The notes below the pieces were generated by a model. The model saw only the letters and a program-made list of their open reading frames with translations. It was not told the DNA's origin and searched no databases. Below, one piece after another: positions 1 through 10,800 of a DNA stretch of 64,000 bases. The stretch comes from Hydrogenophilales bacterium 16-64-40 (GTDB lineage Bacteria; Pseudomonadota; Gammaproteobacteria; Burkholderiales; Thiobacillaceae). A program made the position numbers and the translations under genes. The DNA lies in contig NCGX01000004.1 in assembly GCA_002256995.1 (NCBI GenBank), positions 83,528 to 147,527 on the forward strand, given 5' to 3'. The number at the start of each line of letters is the position of its first letter. Position 1 is the stretch's first letter.

Positions 1-1
1 T

Positions 2-103
2 CGCTGGGTCATGGAATTGCCGGACTTCGACGACAACCCCGAGCACTCCGGTGAGAAAATCCTCGAAGCGATCCAGATGGCGTGGATCGACGAAGTCAGC
101 TAA
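2..103 (+). CDS. C-terminal end of an unidentified protein (cut by window start)
   Basis: An open frame enters from the left edge and stops at TAA 101-103, giving the last 33 residues of a protein. The tail is acidic and ends MAWIDEVS. The family cannot be recognised from so short a piece. A small hairpin follows directly after the stop codon, which fits the end of a transcription unit. Codon use is GC-rich like the neighbours. Confidence 0.5.
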   Translation, partial: RWVMELPDFDDNPEHSGEKILEAIQMAWIDEVS

Positions 104-401
104 ACAGCCGCTTTCGCGGCCCCAGTTCTTCGCCCGTCGCACTGGCGATCGGCGGCAGCCTGGCAGCAGCGCACCGTTTCCGGCGCCTTGGCGCAGGCAG
201 GTGACGCGTCATTCGCCGCCTCAGCCGGCAACTTGAAGTCCTCGTAATATTCAGGAAACCAGAAGCGCAGGAAAAGCGCCGGTTTTGTCTGACGCATCTT
301 GCGGTGCAGGGTAAGGTGGTCGCGGCAACACAAAATCGGGCCCAGTCAGCGTTGCACATACACGGGCTGATATGCAGGACGGCGTAGGAGGCATTCCTAA
401 G
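104..401. other. Intergenic region before the aldo/keto reductase
   Basis: Apart from the small hairpin at its left end, this stretch holds no convincing gene. An open frame on the minus strand (about 77 codons, 100-333) has no good ribosome binding site and matches no family I know. The right end carries the ribosome binding site of the next gene. Confidence 0.4.
107..120. terminator. Short hairpin after the first gene, possible weak terminator
   Basis: GCCGC (107-111) and GCGGC (116-120) form a 5-bp stem with a TTTC loop, three bases after the stop codon of the first gene. On the minus strand the loop reads GAAA, a stable tetraloop. No clear T-run follows, so termination is only a possibility. 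Confidence 0.3.
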
Positions 402-1325
402 ATGGCAAACATCCCGAATATCACACGCCGCAGGCTGCTGATCGCTATCGCGGCAGCGCCACTGCTCGGGCCTGCGATGGGGCGGGCGCAGCAGGCGCGT
501 CCCGCCACCCGGGCCATCCCGTCGAGCGGTGAGGCGGTGCCGCTGGTCGGCCTGGGCAGCTGGATCACCTTCAACGTCGGCCACGACCGCGTTGCGCGGG
601 ACGCCCGCGCCGAGGTGATGCGCGCCTTCTTCCAGGCGGGCGGACGGCTGATCGACAGTTCGCCGATGTATGGCTCGGCGCAGGAAGTCATCGGCTACGG
701 CCTGAAAAAATTTGGGCGTCCGGCCGACCTCTTCGCCGCCGACAAGGTGTGGATTTCCGACGGCGAGGCAGGCCGCGCGCAGATGGAAGCCTCGCGCCGG
801 CTGTGGGGAATTCCGCGCTTCGACCTGATGCAGGTGCACAACCTGCTGGTATGGCAGGCGCACCTGCCGACGCTGTTCGCCATGAAGGCGGCCGGTCAGT
901 TGCGCTATGTGGGCATCACCACCTCGCACGGCCGCCGCCACGGCGACTTGGCGCAGATCATGGCCAGCCAGCCGATCGATTTCGTCCAGCTCACCTACAA
1001 CCTCGTCGACCGCGAAGTCGAGCAGCGCCTGCTGCCGCTCGCGCGGGAACGCGGCATCGCCGTCATCGTCAACCGCCCGTTCCAGCAGGGGTCGCTGATC
1101 CGCAGGCTCGAACGCCATCCGCTGCCGCCGTGGGCGGCCGAAATCGACTGCAGCAGCTGGGCGCAGTTCGCCCTCAAGTTCATCATTTCGCATCCGGCCG
1201 TCACTTGCGCGATTCCGGCGACCACGCGCGTCGACCACGTGCTGGAAAACACGGGGGCGGCCACCGGGCGCCTGCCGGATCAGGCCATGCGCGCGCGCAT
1301 GGCCGCAGTCGTGGCCCGGCTCTGA
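402..1325 (+). CDS. Tat-exported aldo/keto reductase
   Basis: This is a 307-residue NADPH-dependent oxidoreductase of the aldo/keto reductase family. The N-terminus carries a twin-arginine-type signal (TRRRLLIAIAAAPLLG, ending near AQQA), so the enzyme is probably exported folded to the periplasm. The usual catalytic tetrad can be placed at Asp85 and Tyr90 (LIDSSPMY), Lys115 (AADKVW) and His146 (LMQVHN). The start at 402 is preferred over an in-frame ATG at 372 because GGAGG at 387-391 sits at proper spacing and because it places the signal near the N-terminus. The stop overlaps the start of the DUF6064 gene by one base, so the two are probably cotranscribed. The substrate cannot be told from sequence. 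Confidence 0.88.
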   Translation: MANIPNITRRRLLIAIAAAPLLGPAMGRAQQARPATRAIPSSGEAVPLVGLGSWITFNVGHDRVARDARAEVMRAFFQAGGRLIDSSPMYGSAQEVIGYGLKKFGRPADLFAADKVWISDGEAGRAQMEASRRLWGIPRFDLMQVHNLLVWQAHLPTLFAMKAAGQLRYVGITTSHGRRHGDLAQIMASQPIDFVQLTYNLVDREVEQRLLPLARERGIAVIVNRPFQQGSLIRRLERHPLPPWAAEIDCSSWAQFALKFIISHPAVTCAIPATTRVDHVLENTGAATGRLPDQAMRARMAAVVARL

Positions 1326-2008
1326 TGTCCGAGTGGTGGACCTACGGCCCGCGCGATCTGCTGATGTTTTCGGCCCAGACGTATTACCGGCTGTTCGAGC
1401 TCTACAACCGTGATCTGTGGCCGTTGCAGATGCTTGCGCTTGTGCTGGGCGTTGTCGTGCTGGCGTTATGGCGGCGCGGCGGCGACAGGGCAGGGCGCGC
1501 CATCGCCATGATCCTGGCAATGTGCTGGCTGTGGGTCGCCTGGGGCTTCCACTGGCAGCGCTACGCCAGCATCAACCTGGCTGCCGGCTATTTCGCGCTG
1601 GCCTTCGTTGTCCAGGCTCTGCTGCTGCTGTGGCTGGGGGCGCTGCGCGGCCGGCTCACGCCGACCGCGGCCACGCGGCTGCAGCAGCGTGCCGGCCTCG
1701 GGCTATTGCTGTTTGCCCTTCTGGTTTTTCCCTTGATCGGGCCGCTGCTGGGGAGAAGCTGGACGCAGGCAGAAGTGTTCGGCATGGCGCCCGACCCCAC
1801 CGCGCTGGCGACGCTCGGCGTGCTGCTCTTTGCCGGCGTGCGGCCGGTGTGGGGGCTTTTCCCGATTCCCGTGGCCTGGTGCCTGCTCAGCGGCATCACC
1901 CTGTGGGCGATGGAGTCCCCCGACTTTGCGGTCGCTCCGCTGGTGGCGGTGATCCTCGCAGCCGGCGGTGCCTTGAGGCGTGCGCGGGCGAGACGGTCAA
2001 TCGGGTGA
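1325..2008 (+). CDS. DUF6064 family integral membrane protein
   Basis: This 227-residue protein has roughly six hydrophobic segments and a short N-terminal soluble stretch (MSEWWTYGPRDLLMFSAQTY). The opening and the spacing of membrane helices resemble the DUF6064 family, whose function is unknown. Its ATG overlaps the stop codon of the aldo/keto reductase by one base (TGATG), which points to translational coupling and a shared role at the membrane or periplasm. A strong hairpin terminator lies about 70 bp downstream. The family assignment is from memory of family members and is moderately sure; membrane location is clear. Confidence 0.75.
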   Translation: MSEWWTYGPRDLLMFSAQTYYRLFELYNRDLWPLQMLALVLGVVVLALWRRGGDRAGRAIAMILAMCWLWVAWGFHWQRYASINLAAGYFALAFVVQALLLLWLGALRGRLTPTAATRLQQRAGLGLLLFALLVFPLIGPLLGRSWTQAEVFGMAPDPTALATLGVLLFAGVRPVWGLFPIPVAWCLLSGITLWAMESPDFAVAPLVAVILAAGGALRRARARRSIG

Positions 2009-2079
2009 TGGATCGTGTTTCCGGCAAGTTTGGCTTGCTGTCGCGCTACATGGCTAGACCCTTGCAGCGCGAAAATAAG

Positions 2080-2100
2080 AACCCCGCTCCGGCGGGGTTT
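2080..2100. terminator. Intrinsic terminator between convergent genes
   Basis: AACCCCGC (2080-2087) pairs perfectly with GCGGGGTT (2092-2099) around a TCCG loop. It has A's on the left and TTT on the right, so it can work in both directions. It lies between the DUF6064 gene (plus) and the DUF302 gene (minus), whose 3' ends face each other. Confidence 0.8.
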
Positions 2101-2179
2101 ATCGTGAGCGCGGCTGGGTTCGGCCTTGGCGGATGTGGACTTAATTCGCATCCCGCAGGTCGACGCCGCGAATAGCGGA

Positions 2180-2632
2180 TCACGGCTTGATAGCAGCGTC
2201 GCTAAGCCCCGCCAGGGCCTTGCTCATCTTGGCGACGATGTCGTCACGATCACCAATGCGGTGGCGCTTGGCGATGTAGGCCGGGTCGTTGTAGGTCAAC
2301 CACACTTGACCTTTTGCGTCCTCCCAGGCCAAGGCCTTCAGGGGCAGGTCGATGCCGGCTGTCTGATTGCTGGTGAACATGTGGGTGCCCAATTTTGGGT
2401 TGCCGAACAGGAGCAACTCGGTGGGGCGCAAGGGAATGTCGACCTCCTTGCCCTTCTCGCTGTGATTCCAGCGTAGCGCGACACCGATACCATTTTTCTC
2501 CAGGGCCGCTTCCAGGCGATCGAGGGTCACTTTCACGCTGTGCGCACTCTTCTTGGTAATGAGGCCGTCATTGCCGGCCTGGGCAAACCCTGCCGCCAGC
2601 AGCAGCGCTACGACTGTCATAAATTTTTTCAT
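2180..2632 (-). CDS. Exported DUF302 domain protein
   Basis: A 150-residue protein with a typical Sec signal peptide (MKKFMTVVALLLAAGFAQAG) followed by one DUF302 domain. The domain shows the usual layout: LDRLEAAL, a central strand LLLFGNPKLGTHMF, and LPLKALAWED. DUF302 proteins are small, often periplasmic, of unknown function, and common in sulfur- and metal-metabolising proteobacteria. The start at 2632 is chosen over an upstream in-frame codon because it puts the signal peptide at the N-terminus and has GGAG upstream. It is divergent from tadA, with about 210 bp between them. Confidence 0.88.
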   Translation of the reverse strand: MKKFMTVVALLLAAGFAQAGNDGLITKKSAHSVKVTLDRLEAALEKNGIGVALRWNHSEKGKEVDIPLRPTELLLFGNPKLGTHMFTSNQTAGIDLPLKALAWEDAKGQVWLTYNDPAYIAKRHRIGDRDDIVAKMSKALAGLSDAAIKP

Positions 2633-2816
2633 CCTGCATTTCTCCATGAATATTGTTCGTGTCCGGTGCGCCGATTGCCACGAAACAGATAAAGGCGCGG
2701 ACACGAGGTCCAGCGTTGAAAAATAAAAGCGGAAGGTAAAGCCGTATCCCCCGCCCTGTGTAGTTGCTGACCGGTCGCCCCGGCTCTTAACCGTAGATTA
2801 CACTGTTAAATTGTAG

Positions 2817-3853
<1,037 letters not shown>

Positions 3854-4025
3854 GGATCGGGCCTTCGACCGGCCTGTCCCGAAGACATCGCTTGAATGGC
3901 TGAGAACGAAGGGGGCGGCTTGCGTGCCGCTCGTTGGTGATCCGTGCGACAGGCTCCGCCGAATGACAGGCGCCTGGTGTGAACGGGCGTTGCGGGCTTG
4001 AGCCTTCGCAGTGCCGTATCGGTGT

Positions 4026-4283
4026 TTACCTTCTTTGCATCGCCGGCCGCGGACCGGAGTTGGTGTCCTTGTGGCGGAAGTTGATGCGACCTTTGGTGAG
4101 GTCGTAGGGCGACATTTCGATGGTGACCTTGTCGCCGGCCAGGATGCGGATGCGGTGCTTGCGCATTTTGCCGGATGCGTAGGCGGTGATTTCGAAGCCG
4201 TTGTCCAGGGTGACGCGAAAGCGGGTTTGCGGCAGCACTTCGCTGACGACGCCTTCCATTTCTACAAGTTCTTCTTTTGCCAT
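4026..4283 (-). CDS. infA: Translation initiation factor IF-1
   Basis: An 85-residue S1/OB-fold protein beginning [18 protein letters not shown], the expected IF-1 core with [11 protein letters not shown] and [10 protein letters not shown]-1 binds the ribosomal A site during initiation. The C-terminal tail (after HKDTN) is about 13 residues longer than the enterobacterial protein, a form typical of betaproteobacteria, which often carry an infA copy outside the ribosomal protein operon. The gene stands alone on the minus strand, downstream of mscS, with a 365-bp gap upstream that holds a large hairpin. Confidence 0.95.
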   Translation of the reverse strand: MAKEELVEMEGVVSEVLPQTRFRVTLDNGFEITAYASGKMRKHRIRILAGDKVTIEMSPYDLTKGRINFRHKDTNSGPRPAMQRR

Positions 4284-4648
4284 GTTTTGATTCCTTATGA
4301 TGCTTGGCCGATGGCGCGACGAAGCCGTGCACCGGCGTGGGGGTGTGCGAAAGTCTCAGTGGGAACTGCGGCAGCCGCGCCGGGGGTTGCGCGGCGCGGC
4401 TGCTAATGAGGAGAGCCGACAAGATGCCCGCCAGGGGCCGGAGGGACAAACCAAAAGACTAATGCACTCAATAGTATGGGGGGGATGGCCTGTCTTGGCA
4501 AGGCAGGCGGCATGCGCCCACGGTGGGCCTGGGCTGCGGCGTCCTGAACGGCCGGACGAAATCGATTAAGCCGCCAACCGGCGGTGTTTCATGCGCAGGC
4601 ATGGCGGCAAAGTGGCCGCAAAATCGCCGGATTTGCCTGTTTGTTGCG
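4284..4648. other. Long leader/intergenic region upstream of infA
   Basis: This 365-bp gap lies between the stop codon of mscS and the start of infA, both on the minus strand. I see no gene in it. It contains a perfect 11-bp inverted repeat (listed separately) inside what would be the infA leader. No promoter could be assigned with confidence. Confidence 0.5.
4371..4403. repeat. Perfect 11-bp inverted repeat in the infA leader
   Basis: GCAGCCGCGCC (4371-4381) and GGCGCGGCTGC (4393-4403) are exact reverse complements around an 11-nt loop. No T-run follows on either strand, so it does not look like an ordinary terminator. It lies about 90 bp upstream of the infA start, on the transcribed side, and could be a leader structure or a processing site. 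Confidence 0.6.
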
Positions 4649-5782
4649 TCAGCCCGCCTCCCGGCATAGGGCGGGTGGCTCCCCCGAACCGGTCTGCGCC
4701 ATGTCCGGGCCGGACTCGATATGCAGGGTGCGGGTGGGGAAGGCGATTTCCGCGCCGTGGGCCTGGATGATGGCCGCGACTTTCAGCAGTACATCCTGTT
4801 TGACCTCGTGGAAGTGCACCCACTCGACGGTTTTGGTGAAGGTATAGATGAAGAAATTCAGTGACGACGCAGCAAATTCGTTGAAATTGACGATCAGGGT
4901 CGCATCGGTGTCGATCTCTGGGTGGGCCTGGAGCATGGCCTTCACGTCGGCCACGATGGCAGCCATCTTGTCGAGATCGGCATAGCGGATGCCGATGGTT
5001 TCCTTGATGCGCCGGTTGGTCATGCGGGTGGGGTTTTCCACCACGATGGTGGTGAAGAGGGCGTTCGGCACGTAGATCGGATTCTTGTTGAAGGCGCGCA
5101 CACGGGTGTGGCGCCAGCCGATGTATTCCACTGTGCCTTCGATCTGCTTTTCCGGCGAGCGGATCCATTCACCCACCGCAAATGGGCGGTCCAGGTAGAT
5201 GGTCAGGCCGCCGAAGAAGTTGGCCAGCATGTCCTTGGCGGCGAATCCCACGGCAATGCCGCCGATGCCACCAAAGGCCAGCACGCCGGAAATGCTGAAT
5301 CCCAGGGTTTGCAGGATGACCAGGGCGGAGATGATGACAACCGTGAATCGACCCAGCTTGGAGAGGGCATCGAGCGTGGTGTAGTCCAGCGCATCCTCCA
5401 TCGCCGCGCTGCGGGTCATGATGGTGTGGGTGGCGTGGCTGATCAGCTTCAACAGGAACCAGGCCAGCGCGGCGACGATGACCGTGTCGCGGGTGGGGAC
5501 GACAAAAGCGAAAACCGGTGCGCCGCTGTGCTCGTGCATGATCTGAAGGGCGAAGGCCACGCCCGTGACCCAGACGATGAGCGTCAGGGGTTTGCGGGCG
5601 GCCCTGATCAGGGCATCGCCCCACACGTTCGAGGTGCGCGTGGCGGCGACTTTCTCGATATGACGCAGCAGGTAGAAGGCGCCGATATTGATGGCGATGA
5701 CCGTGACAATCACCATCAGCACCTGCGGAAGCCAGGAGGCGGCCAGGAAGGATTCACCGAGTTGTTGTGCCAGATCGTTCAT
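4649..5782 (-). CDS. MscS-type mechanosensitive ion channel
   Basis: A 377-residue small-conductance mechanosensitive channel. About four to five transmembrane segments occupy residues 15-180; the pore-lining helix is the glycine/alanine-rich stretch ending GGIAVGFAAKDML. It is followed by the beta domain (DRPFAVGEWIRSP, GTVEYIGWRHTRVR) and the alpha/beta C-terminal domain. The channel opens under membrane tension and protects cells from osmotic downshock. The start at 5782 gives a normal N-terminus for the family; an earlier in-frame start would add about 50 residues with no family support. The gene is divergent from the lipoprotein gene at 5992. Confidence 0.9.
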   Translation of the reverse strand: MNDLAQQLGESFLAASWLPQVLMVIVTVIAINIGAFYLLRHIEKVAATRTSNVWGDALIRAARKPLTLIVWVTGVAFALQIMHEHSGAPVFAFVVPTRDTVIVAALAWFLLKLISHATHTIMTRSAAMEDALDYTTLDALSKLGRFTVVIISALVILQTLGFSISGVLAFGGIGGIAVGFAAKDMLANFFGGLTIYLDRPFAVGEWIRSPEKQIEGTVEYIGWRHTRVRAFNKNPIYVPNALFTTIVVENPTRMTNRRIKETIGIRYADLDKMAAIVADVKAMLQAHPEIDTDATLIVNFNEFAASSLNFFIYTFTKTVEWVHFHEVKQDVLLKVAAIIQAHGAEIAFPTRTLHIESGPDMAQTGSGEPPALCREAG

Positions 5783-5991
5783 GAGCGGGATTTTTCTGTA
5801 CGCGTGGGGTTGAGGGGGCAGGAACAGCGGCGATTCTATTTGAAAGTCATGCTCGTTTCTGCCCATCTTACCGGTCGCCGCACCAACGTGCCGAATGAGG
5901 GGATGGACTGCGCCTTGAGTGTCCGGGAGCAACACTATGTGTTCGATTATTGACTAGACTGGATACTCCAAAATCAAGAAGGAGTTTGACC

Positions 5992-6450
5992 ATGAATCAG
6001 CGAATTGCATTGCCATTGCTGCTGTGTGTGGCCCTGGTTGGAGGATGCGCCGAAATGGGCAGCCTCGGCGGGACGAAATATGGCGAGACGGATAGCACGG
6101 CGGCGAGCCAGTCGGAACGTGACGGCACCATCGCCCAGCTCGAAAACATCCAGGTGGATGACAACTACAAGCTTGGCGTGGGGACGGCCGTTGGCGCGGT
6201 TGCCGGCGGCCTGCTTGGCGCCGGGGTGGGCGACAGCACCGCCGCCACGGTGGCGGGTGCGGTGTTGGGCGGTGCGGCCGGCACCTATGCCGAGAGCAAA
6301 ATGGCCAAGAAGGATGCGCAGCGGATCACCGTCAACATGGTGACCGGTGGGCGCGTGACGATTACGCAACCGGTCGACACTCGCCTGCGCGAAGGCATGC
6401 GCGTGCGCGTCGAGGGCAGCGGCGAGAACGCCCGCGTGGTGCCGCGATAA
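5992..6450 (+). CDS. Glycine-zipper outer-membrane lipoprotein
   Basis: A 152-residue lipoprotein. The signal peptide ends in a lipobox (LVGGC), so the mature protein starts at a lipid-modified Cys. Residues 60-105 form a glycine-zipper two-helix domain (GVGTAVGAVAGGLLGAGVG, then GAVLGGAAGTY), as in the SlyB/Pcp and OmpA-like 17-kDa antigen families. The C-terminal part is a short beta-rich tail with RVTITQP and RVRVEG. AAGGAG at 5979-5984 sets the start and rules out the in-frame ATG at 5950. Such proteins stabilise the outer membrane; a specific function cannot be given. Confidence 0.88.
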   Translation: MNQRIALPLLLCVALVGGCAEMGSLGGTKYGETDSTAASQSERDGTIAQLENIQVDDNYKLGVGTAVGAVAGGLLGAGVGDSTAATVAGAVLGGAAGTYAESKMAKKDAQRITVNMVTGGRVTITQPVDTRLREGMRVRVEGSGENARVVPR

Positions 6451-6533
6451 GTGTGGCGGTGGCCGTTTGCGCCACCCGCCGCAGCCGCGCGGCTATCGCG
6501 TCCGGCCTGCCTCAGTGGCGGCCGGCACCTCAA

Positions 6534-7073
6534 TCAGCTTGCGCTTTTCACATCATAGATGTAGCCGTAGATGGGGATGTCGCCGGGCACCAGGGGATGG
6601 TTGCGGATGCGTTGCACGTCCTCAAGCACGCTCTGCTCCTGGTTGGGAATGGTGAGCCAGCTGATGTGTTCGCCTTCGGGCGAGCCGCCCCCGCCGCCGG
6701 CATCGTGCCAGCCGCTGGCGTCGACGCTGGCGGTCTTGAGGCTGCTGCGCAGCAGTTTTCGCATGACGTCGTCGGTGAAGGTTTCCATGCCGCAGTCGGT
6801 GTGGTGGATGACGAACCACGCGCGGGTGCCCAGCAGCTTGTAGGAAATCACCAGCGAACGGATGGCGTCGTCGCTGGCGCGGCCGCCTGCATTGCGGATG
6901 ACGTGGGCATCGCCCTCGGCCAGGCCGGCATACTTGGCCGGATCAAGGCGGGCATCCATGCAGGTGAGGATGGCGAAATGCCGGCCAGGGGGCATCGGCA
7001 GCTTGCCCTTGTCGCCGAAATTGGAAGCGTAGGCCTGGTTGGCTGACAGGACTTCGTTCACGACTGTGCTCAT
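6534..7073 (-). CDS. Beta-class carbonic anhydrase
   Basis: A 179-residue beta-carbonic anhydrase that interconverts CO2 and bicarbonate. The zinc ligands are visible as Cys38 ([10 protein letters not shown]), His91 and Cys94 (HHTDCGM), and the catalytic Asp40-Arg42 dyad is intact. The protein is shorter than the plant-type enzymes and resembles the small bacterial branch. A glycine-rich insertion ([11 protein letters not shown]) near residue 125 is notable. In an autotroph it could supply inorganic carbon for fixation, but this window holds no carboxysome or Calvin-cycle gene. It converges with the lipoprotein gene. Confidence 0.93.
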   Translation of the reverse strand: MSTVVNEVLSANQAYASNFGDKGKLPMPPGRHFAILTCMDARLDPAKYAGLAEGDAHVIRNAGGRASDDAIRSLVISYKLLGTRAWFVIHHTDCGMETFTDDVMRKLLRSSLKTASVDASGWHDAGGGGGSPEGEHISWLTIPNQEQSVLEDVQRIRNHPLVPGDIPIYGYIYDVKSAS

Positions 7074-7319
7074 GCTGTTCTCCTTGTCGAATCACATTCC
7101 GCGAAGCGTGGAGGCGGACGGCTGTCGCGGGGTCGGCCGTCTGCGGTGTCGCCAGGGCTGACGCGGCCATCGCGAGCGCCAGACACACGATCGGGAAAAT
7201 GCAGTATAGGCAGCCGAAATCGCTCACGTAGGCACGTCAACAAAGCCGACCGCGCGATTCGCGTAGCGGCTGCTCAACTTCTATGCTGAAGATGTGTCGA
7301 TGTAATGTGAGGGCCTGCC

Positions 7320-7595
7320 ATGAGTCACAAACACGAGAGTCTGTTGCGGTCCATTTTCGAAGGCCCGGTGAGCGCCAATGTTCATTGGCGCGAGGTGGAA
7401 TCGATGCTGACGCATCTGGGCGCCAAGGTGGAGCCGCACCACGGCGCGAGCTTTCGCGTGATCCTGAATAGGGTGGAGGGATTCATCCATCGCCCGCACA
7501 ACAGCAACACCTGTACCAAACAGGAGCTGCGCCATGTGCGTGATTACCTGGTGTCGGCTGGGGTGGACCCGTCGCAGGGCGAGGCGGGAGAATAA
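7320..7595 (+). CDS. HicA-like mRNA interferase family protein, no HicB partner
   Basis: A 91-residue protein with the double-stranded RNA-binding-like HicA fold. The pattern HWREVESMLTHLGAKVE, then HGASFRVILN and HRPHNS, fits the family, and the catalytic-type histidine lies in the HHGAS stretch. HicA toxins cut mRNA and are normally held by an adjacent HicB antitoxin. No HicB gene lies upstream or downstream here: the neighbours are carbonic anhydrase and fdnG. Lone HicA-like genes of this type are common in proteobacteria and may not be toxins. Confidence 0.75.
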   Translation: MSHKHESLLRSIFEGPVSANVHWREVESMLTHLGAKVEPHHGASFRVILNRVEGFIHRPHNSNTCTKQELRHVRDYLVSAGVDPSQGEAGE

Positions 7596-7814
7596 CGAGG
7601 CCCGCCCTTCAGGTGTGGGTTTGTCCGTTGCTGCCCGGGTGAGGCTTCAAGCAATGACGCTTTTGTCAGGTGAAGGTTTGCCGGATCAGCTTCGCCTACA
7701 GTCGGTCACGGATTCGTCCATCAAACCCCCATATGAGTTTTAAATTTTGCTATTTGAATTTTTTATTTCTATAGTTTTTTTTATGGTTGATTGATCCATG
7801 AAAAGGGGACGACG

Positions 7815-10800
7815 ATGCAAGTGAACCGAAGACAGTTCTTCAGAATCTGCGCGGCGGGGGTCGGCAGTTCCAGTCTCGCGGCGCTGGGCTTTGCACCCGG
7901 CGAGGCGCTGGCGCAGGTGCGTGCATTCAAGCTCGCCCGCGCCACCGAAACCCGCAATACCTGTCCCTACTGCTCGGTGGGCTGCGGCGTTCTGCTATAC
8001 AGCCTGGGCGACAAGTCCAAAAACGCCTTCACCGAAATCATCCACATCGAGGGCGATCCGGATCATCCGGTGAACCGTGGCACCCTGTGTCCGAAGGGTG
8101 CTGGCCTGCTCGATTTCGTGCACAGCCCGAACCGACTCAAGCGACCGGAATACCGTGCGCCCGGCGGCAAGGAATGGACGCCCATTTCCTGGGACGACGC
8201 CTTCACCCGCATCGCCAGGCTGATGAAGGACGACCGCGACAAGAACTTCATCGCCAGGAACGAAAAAGGTAAACGGTGAACCGCTGGGTTTCTACCGGCA
8301 TGCTCGCCGCGTCCGCCTCCAGCAACGAAACCGGCTACCTGACGCAGAAGATCGCGCGTAGCCTGGGGATGCTCGCATTCGATAATCAAGCACGTATCTG
8401 ACACGGCCCGACGGTGGCAAGTCTTGCCCCGACGTTTGGCCGAGGAGCGATGACCAACCATTGGGTTGACATCAAGAACGCGGACCTGGTTTTGATCATG
8501 GGCGGCAATGCCGCCGAGGCGCACCCGTGCGGCTTCAAGTGGGTGGCCGAAGCGAAGGCGCACAGAAAAGCCAGGTTGATCGTGGTCGACCCGCGCTTCA
8601 CCCGCTCGGCTGCGGTGTCCGATTTCTATGCGCCCATCCGCGCCGGCTCGGATATCGCCTTTCTGGGCGGACTCATCAATTACCTGCTGTCAAACGACAA
8701 GATTCATCACGAGTACGTGAAGAACTACACCGACTTCAGCTTCCTGGTGAATGAGGCATACACCTTCGAGAACGGCCTGTTTTCCGGCTATGACGCGGAC
8801 AAGCGCAAGTACGACAAGACCACCTGGGGCTACCAGATCGGCGAGGACGGCTACGCCATCACCGATCCCACCCTGCAGCACCCCCGCTGCGTCTACCAAC
8901 TGATGAAGGCGCATTACAGCCGCTACACGCCGGACATGGTCAACACCATCTGCGGCACGCCGAAGGAAGCCTTCCTCAAGGTGTGCGAAATGATCGCGGA
9001 GACCTCGGCGCCCAACAAGACCATGACCATCATGTATGCGCTGGGCTGGACGCAGCACTCGCAGGGCTCGCAGATGATCCGCACCGGCGCCATGGTTCAG
9101 CTGCTGTTGGGCAACATCGGCGTGGCCGGCGGCGGCATGAACGCGTTGCGCGGGCACTCCAATATCCAGGGTCTGACCGATCTGGGCCTGCTGTCCAACC
9201 TGCTGCCCGGTTACATGACGCTGCCGGGCGATGCGGAGCAGGATTACCCGGCCTACATCGCCAAGCGCGCCTTCAAGCCGCTGCGGCCGGGCCAGATGTC
9301 CTACTGGCAAAACTATGTCAAGTTTCATGTCAGCACCATGAAGGCGTGGTACGGCGACGCCGCCACTGCGGACAACAACTGGTGCTATGACTGGCTGCCC
9401 AAGCTGGACAAGCCCTACGACATCTTGCAGGTGTTCGAGAACATGAACAACGGCGAGATAAACGGCTACGTCTGCCAGGGCTTCAATCCACTGGCGTCGG
9501 CGCCATGCAAGGTCAAGGTGTCGGGCGCGCTGTCCAAGCTGAAATACCTTGTCACCATCGATCCCCTGGCAACGGAAACGGCCGAATTCGGGCAGAATCA
9601 CGGCGAGTACAACGACGTCGATCCCGCCAAGATCCAGACCGAAGTGTTCCGCCTGCCGTCGACCTGCTTCGCCGAGGAAGACGGCAGCCTGGTCAATTCC
9701 GGACGCTGGCTGCAGTGGCACTGGAAGGGCGCCGAGCCCCCCGGCGACGCGCTGTCGGACCAGGAAATCATGGCCGGCATCTTCCTCAAGATCCGCGAGC
9801 TGTATAAGAAGGATGGTGGCGCCTTCCCCGATCCCCTCCTCAACCTGAGCTGGAAACATCGGCGTCCGGCCTTCCCTGCGCCGGAAGAGCTAGCGAAGGA
9901 GTTTTCCGGCAAGGCACTGAAGGATGTGACCGATCCCAAGGATCCGACCAAGGTGCTGGTCAAGGCGGGCGAGCAGATCAACGGCTTTGCCGAATTGCGC
10001 GACGACGGTTCCACCGCGTGCGGCTGCTGGCTCTTTGCCGGTGCCTGGAGCGAGAAGGGCAACCTGATGGCGCGGCGCGACAATTCCGATCCCTTCGGCA
10101 TCGGCCAGACCCTGAACTGGGCCTTCGCCTGGCCGGCCAACCGCCGCATCCTCTACAACCGCGCCTCCTGCGATCCAGCCGGCAAGCCGTATGACGCCAC
10201 GCGCAAGCTGATCGGCTGGGACGCCGGCGTGGGCAAGTGGACGGGCTCGGACGTGCCCGACTTCAAAGCGGATTCGGCGCCGGAAGAGGGGATGAATCCC
10301 TTCATCATGAATCCCGAGGGGGTGGCGCGTTTCTTCGCCGTCGACAAGATAAACGACGGGCCTTTCCCGGAACACTACGAGCCTTTCGAGTCGCCGCTGG
10401 CGAACAATCCGCTGTTCCCGGACAACCCGCTCGCGCGGGCCAGTCCGGCCGCGCGGGTGTTCAAGGGCGACTGGGAGACCTTCGGCAAGGCCGACAAGTT
10501 TCCATTTGTCGCCACCACCTACCGCCTCACCGAGCATTTCCACTTCTGGACCAAACACACGTTGAGCTCGGCCATTATTCTCAGCCGGAACAGTTCGTGG
10601 AGATTGGCGATGAGTTGGCCAAGGAAATCGGCATCAAGTCCGGCGACCACGTGCGGGTGAAATCCATGCGTGGCCATATCGTCGCGATCGCCGTGGTCAC
10701 TAAGCGACTGGCGGCGCTGACCGTGGGCGGCAGGCGAACTCACACGGTGGGCATCCCTATCCACTGGGGCTTCACGGGGGTGGCGAAAAATGGCTACCTC

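Noticed and set aside
100-333. Minus-strand frame of 77 codons in the first intergenic region
   Set aside because: No ribosome binding site, no family, and it crosses the hairpin after the first gene.
6943-7227. Minus-strand frame with a signal-peptide-like start
   Set aside because: It overlaps the carbonic anhydrase in another frame, begins with GTG and has no good ribosome binding site.
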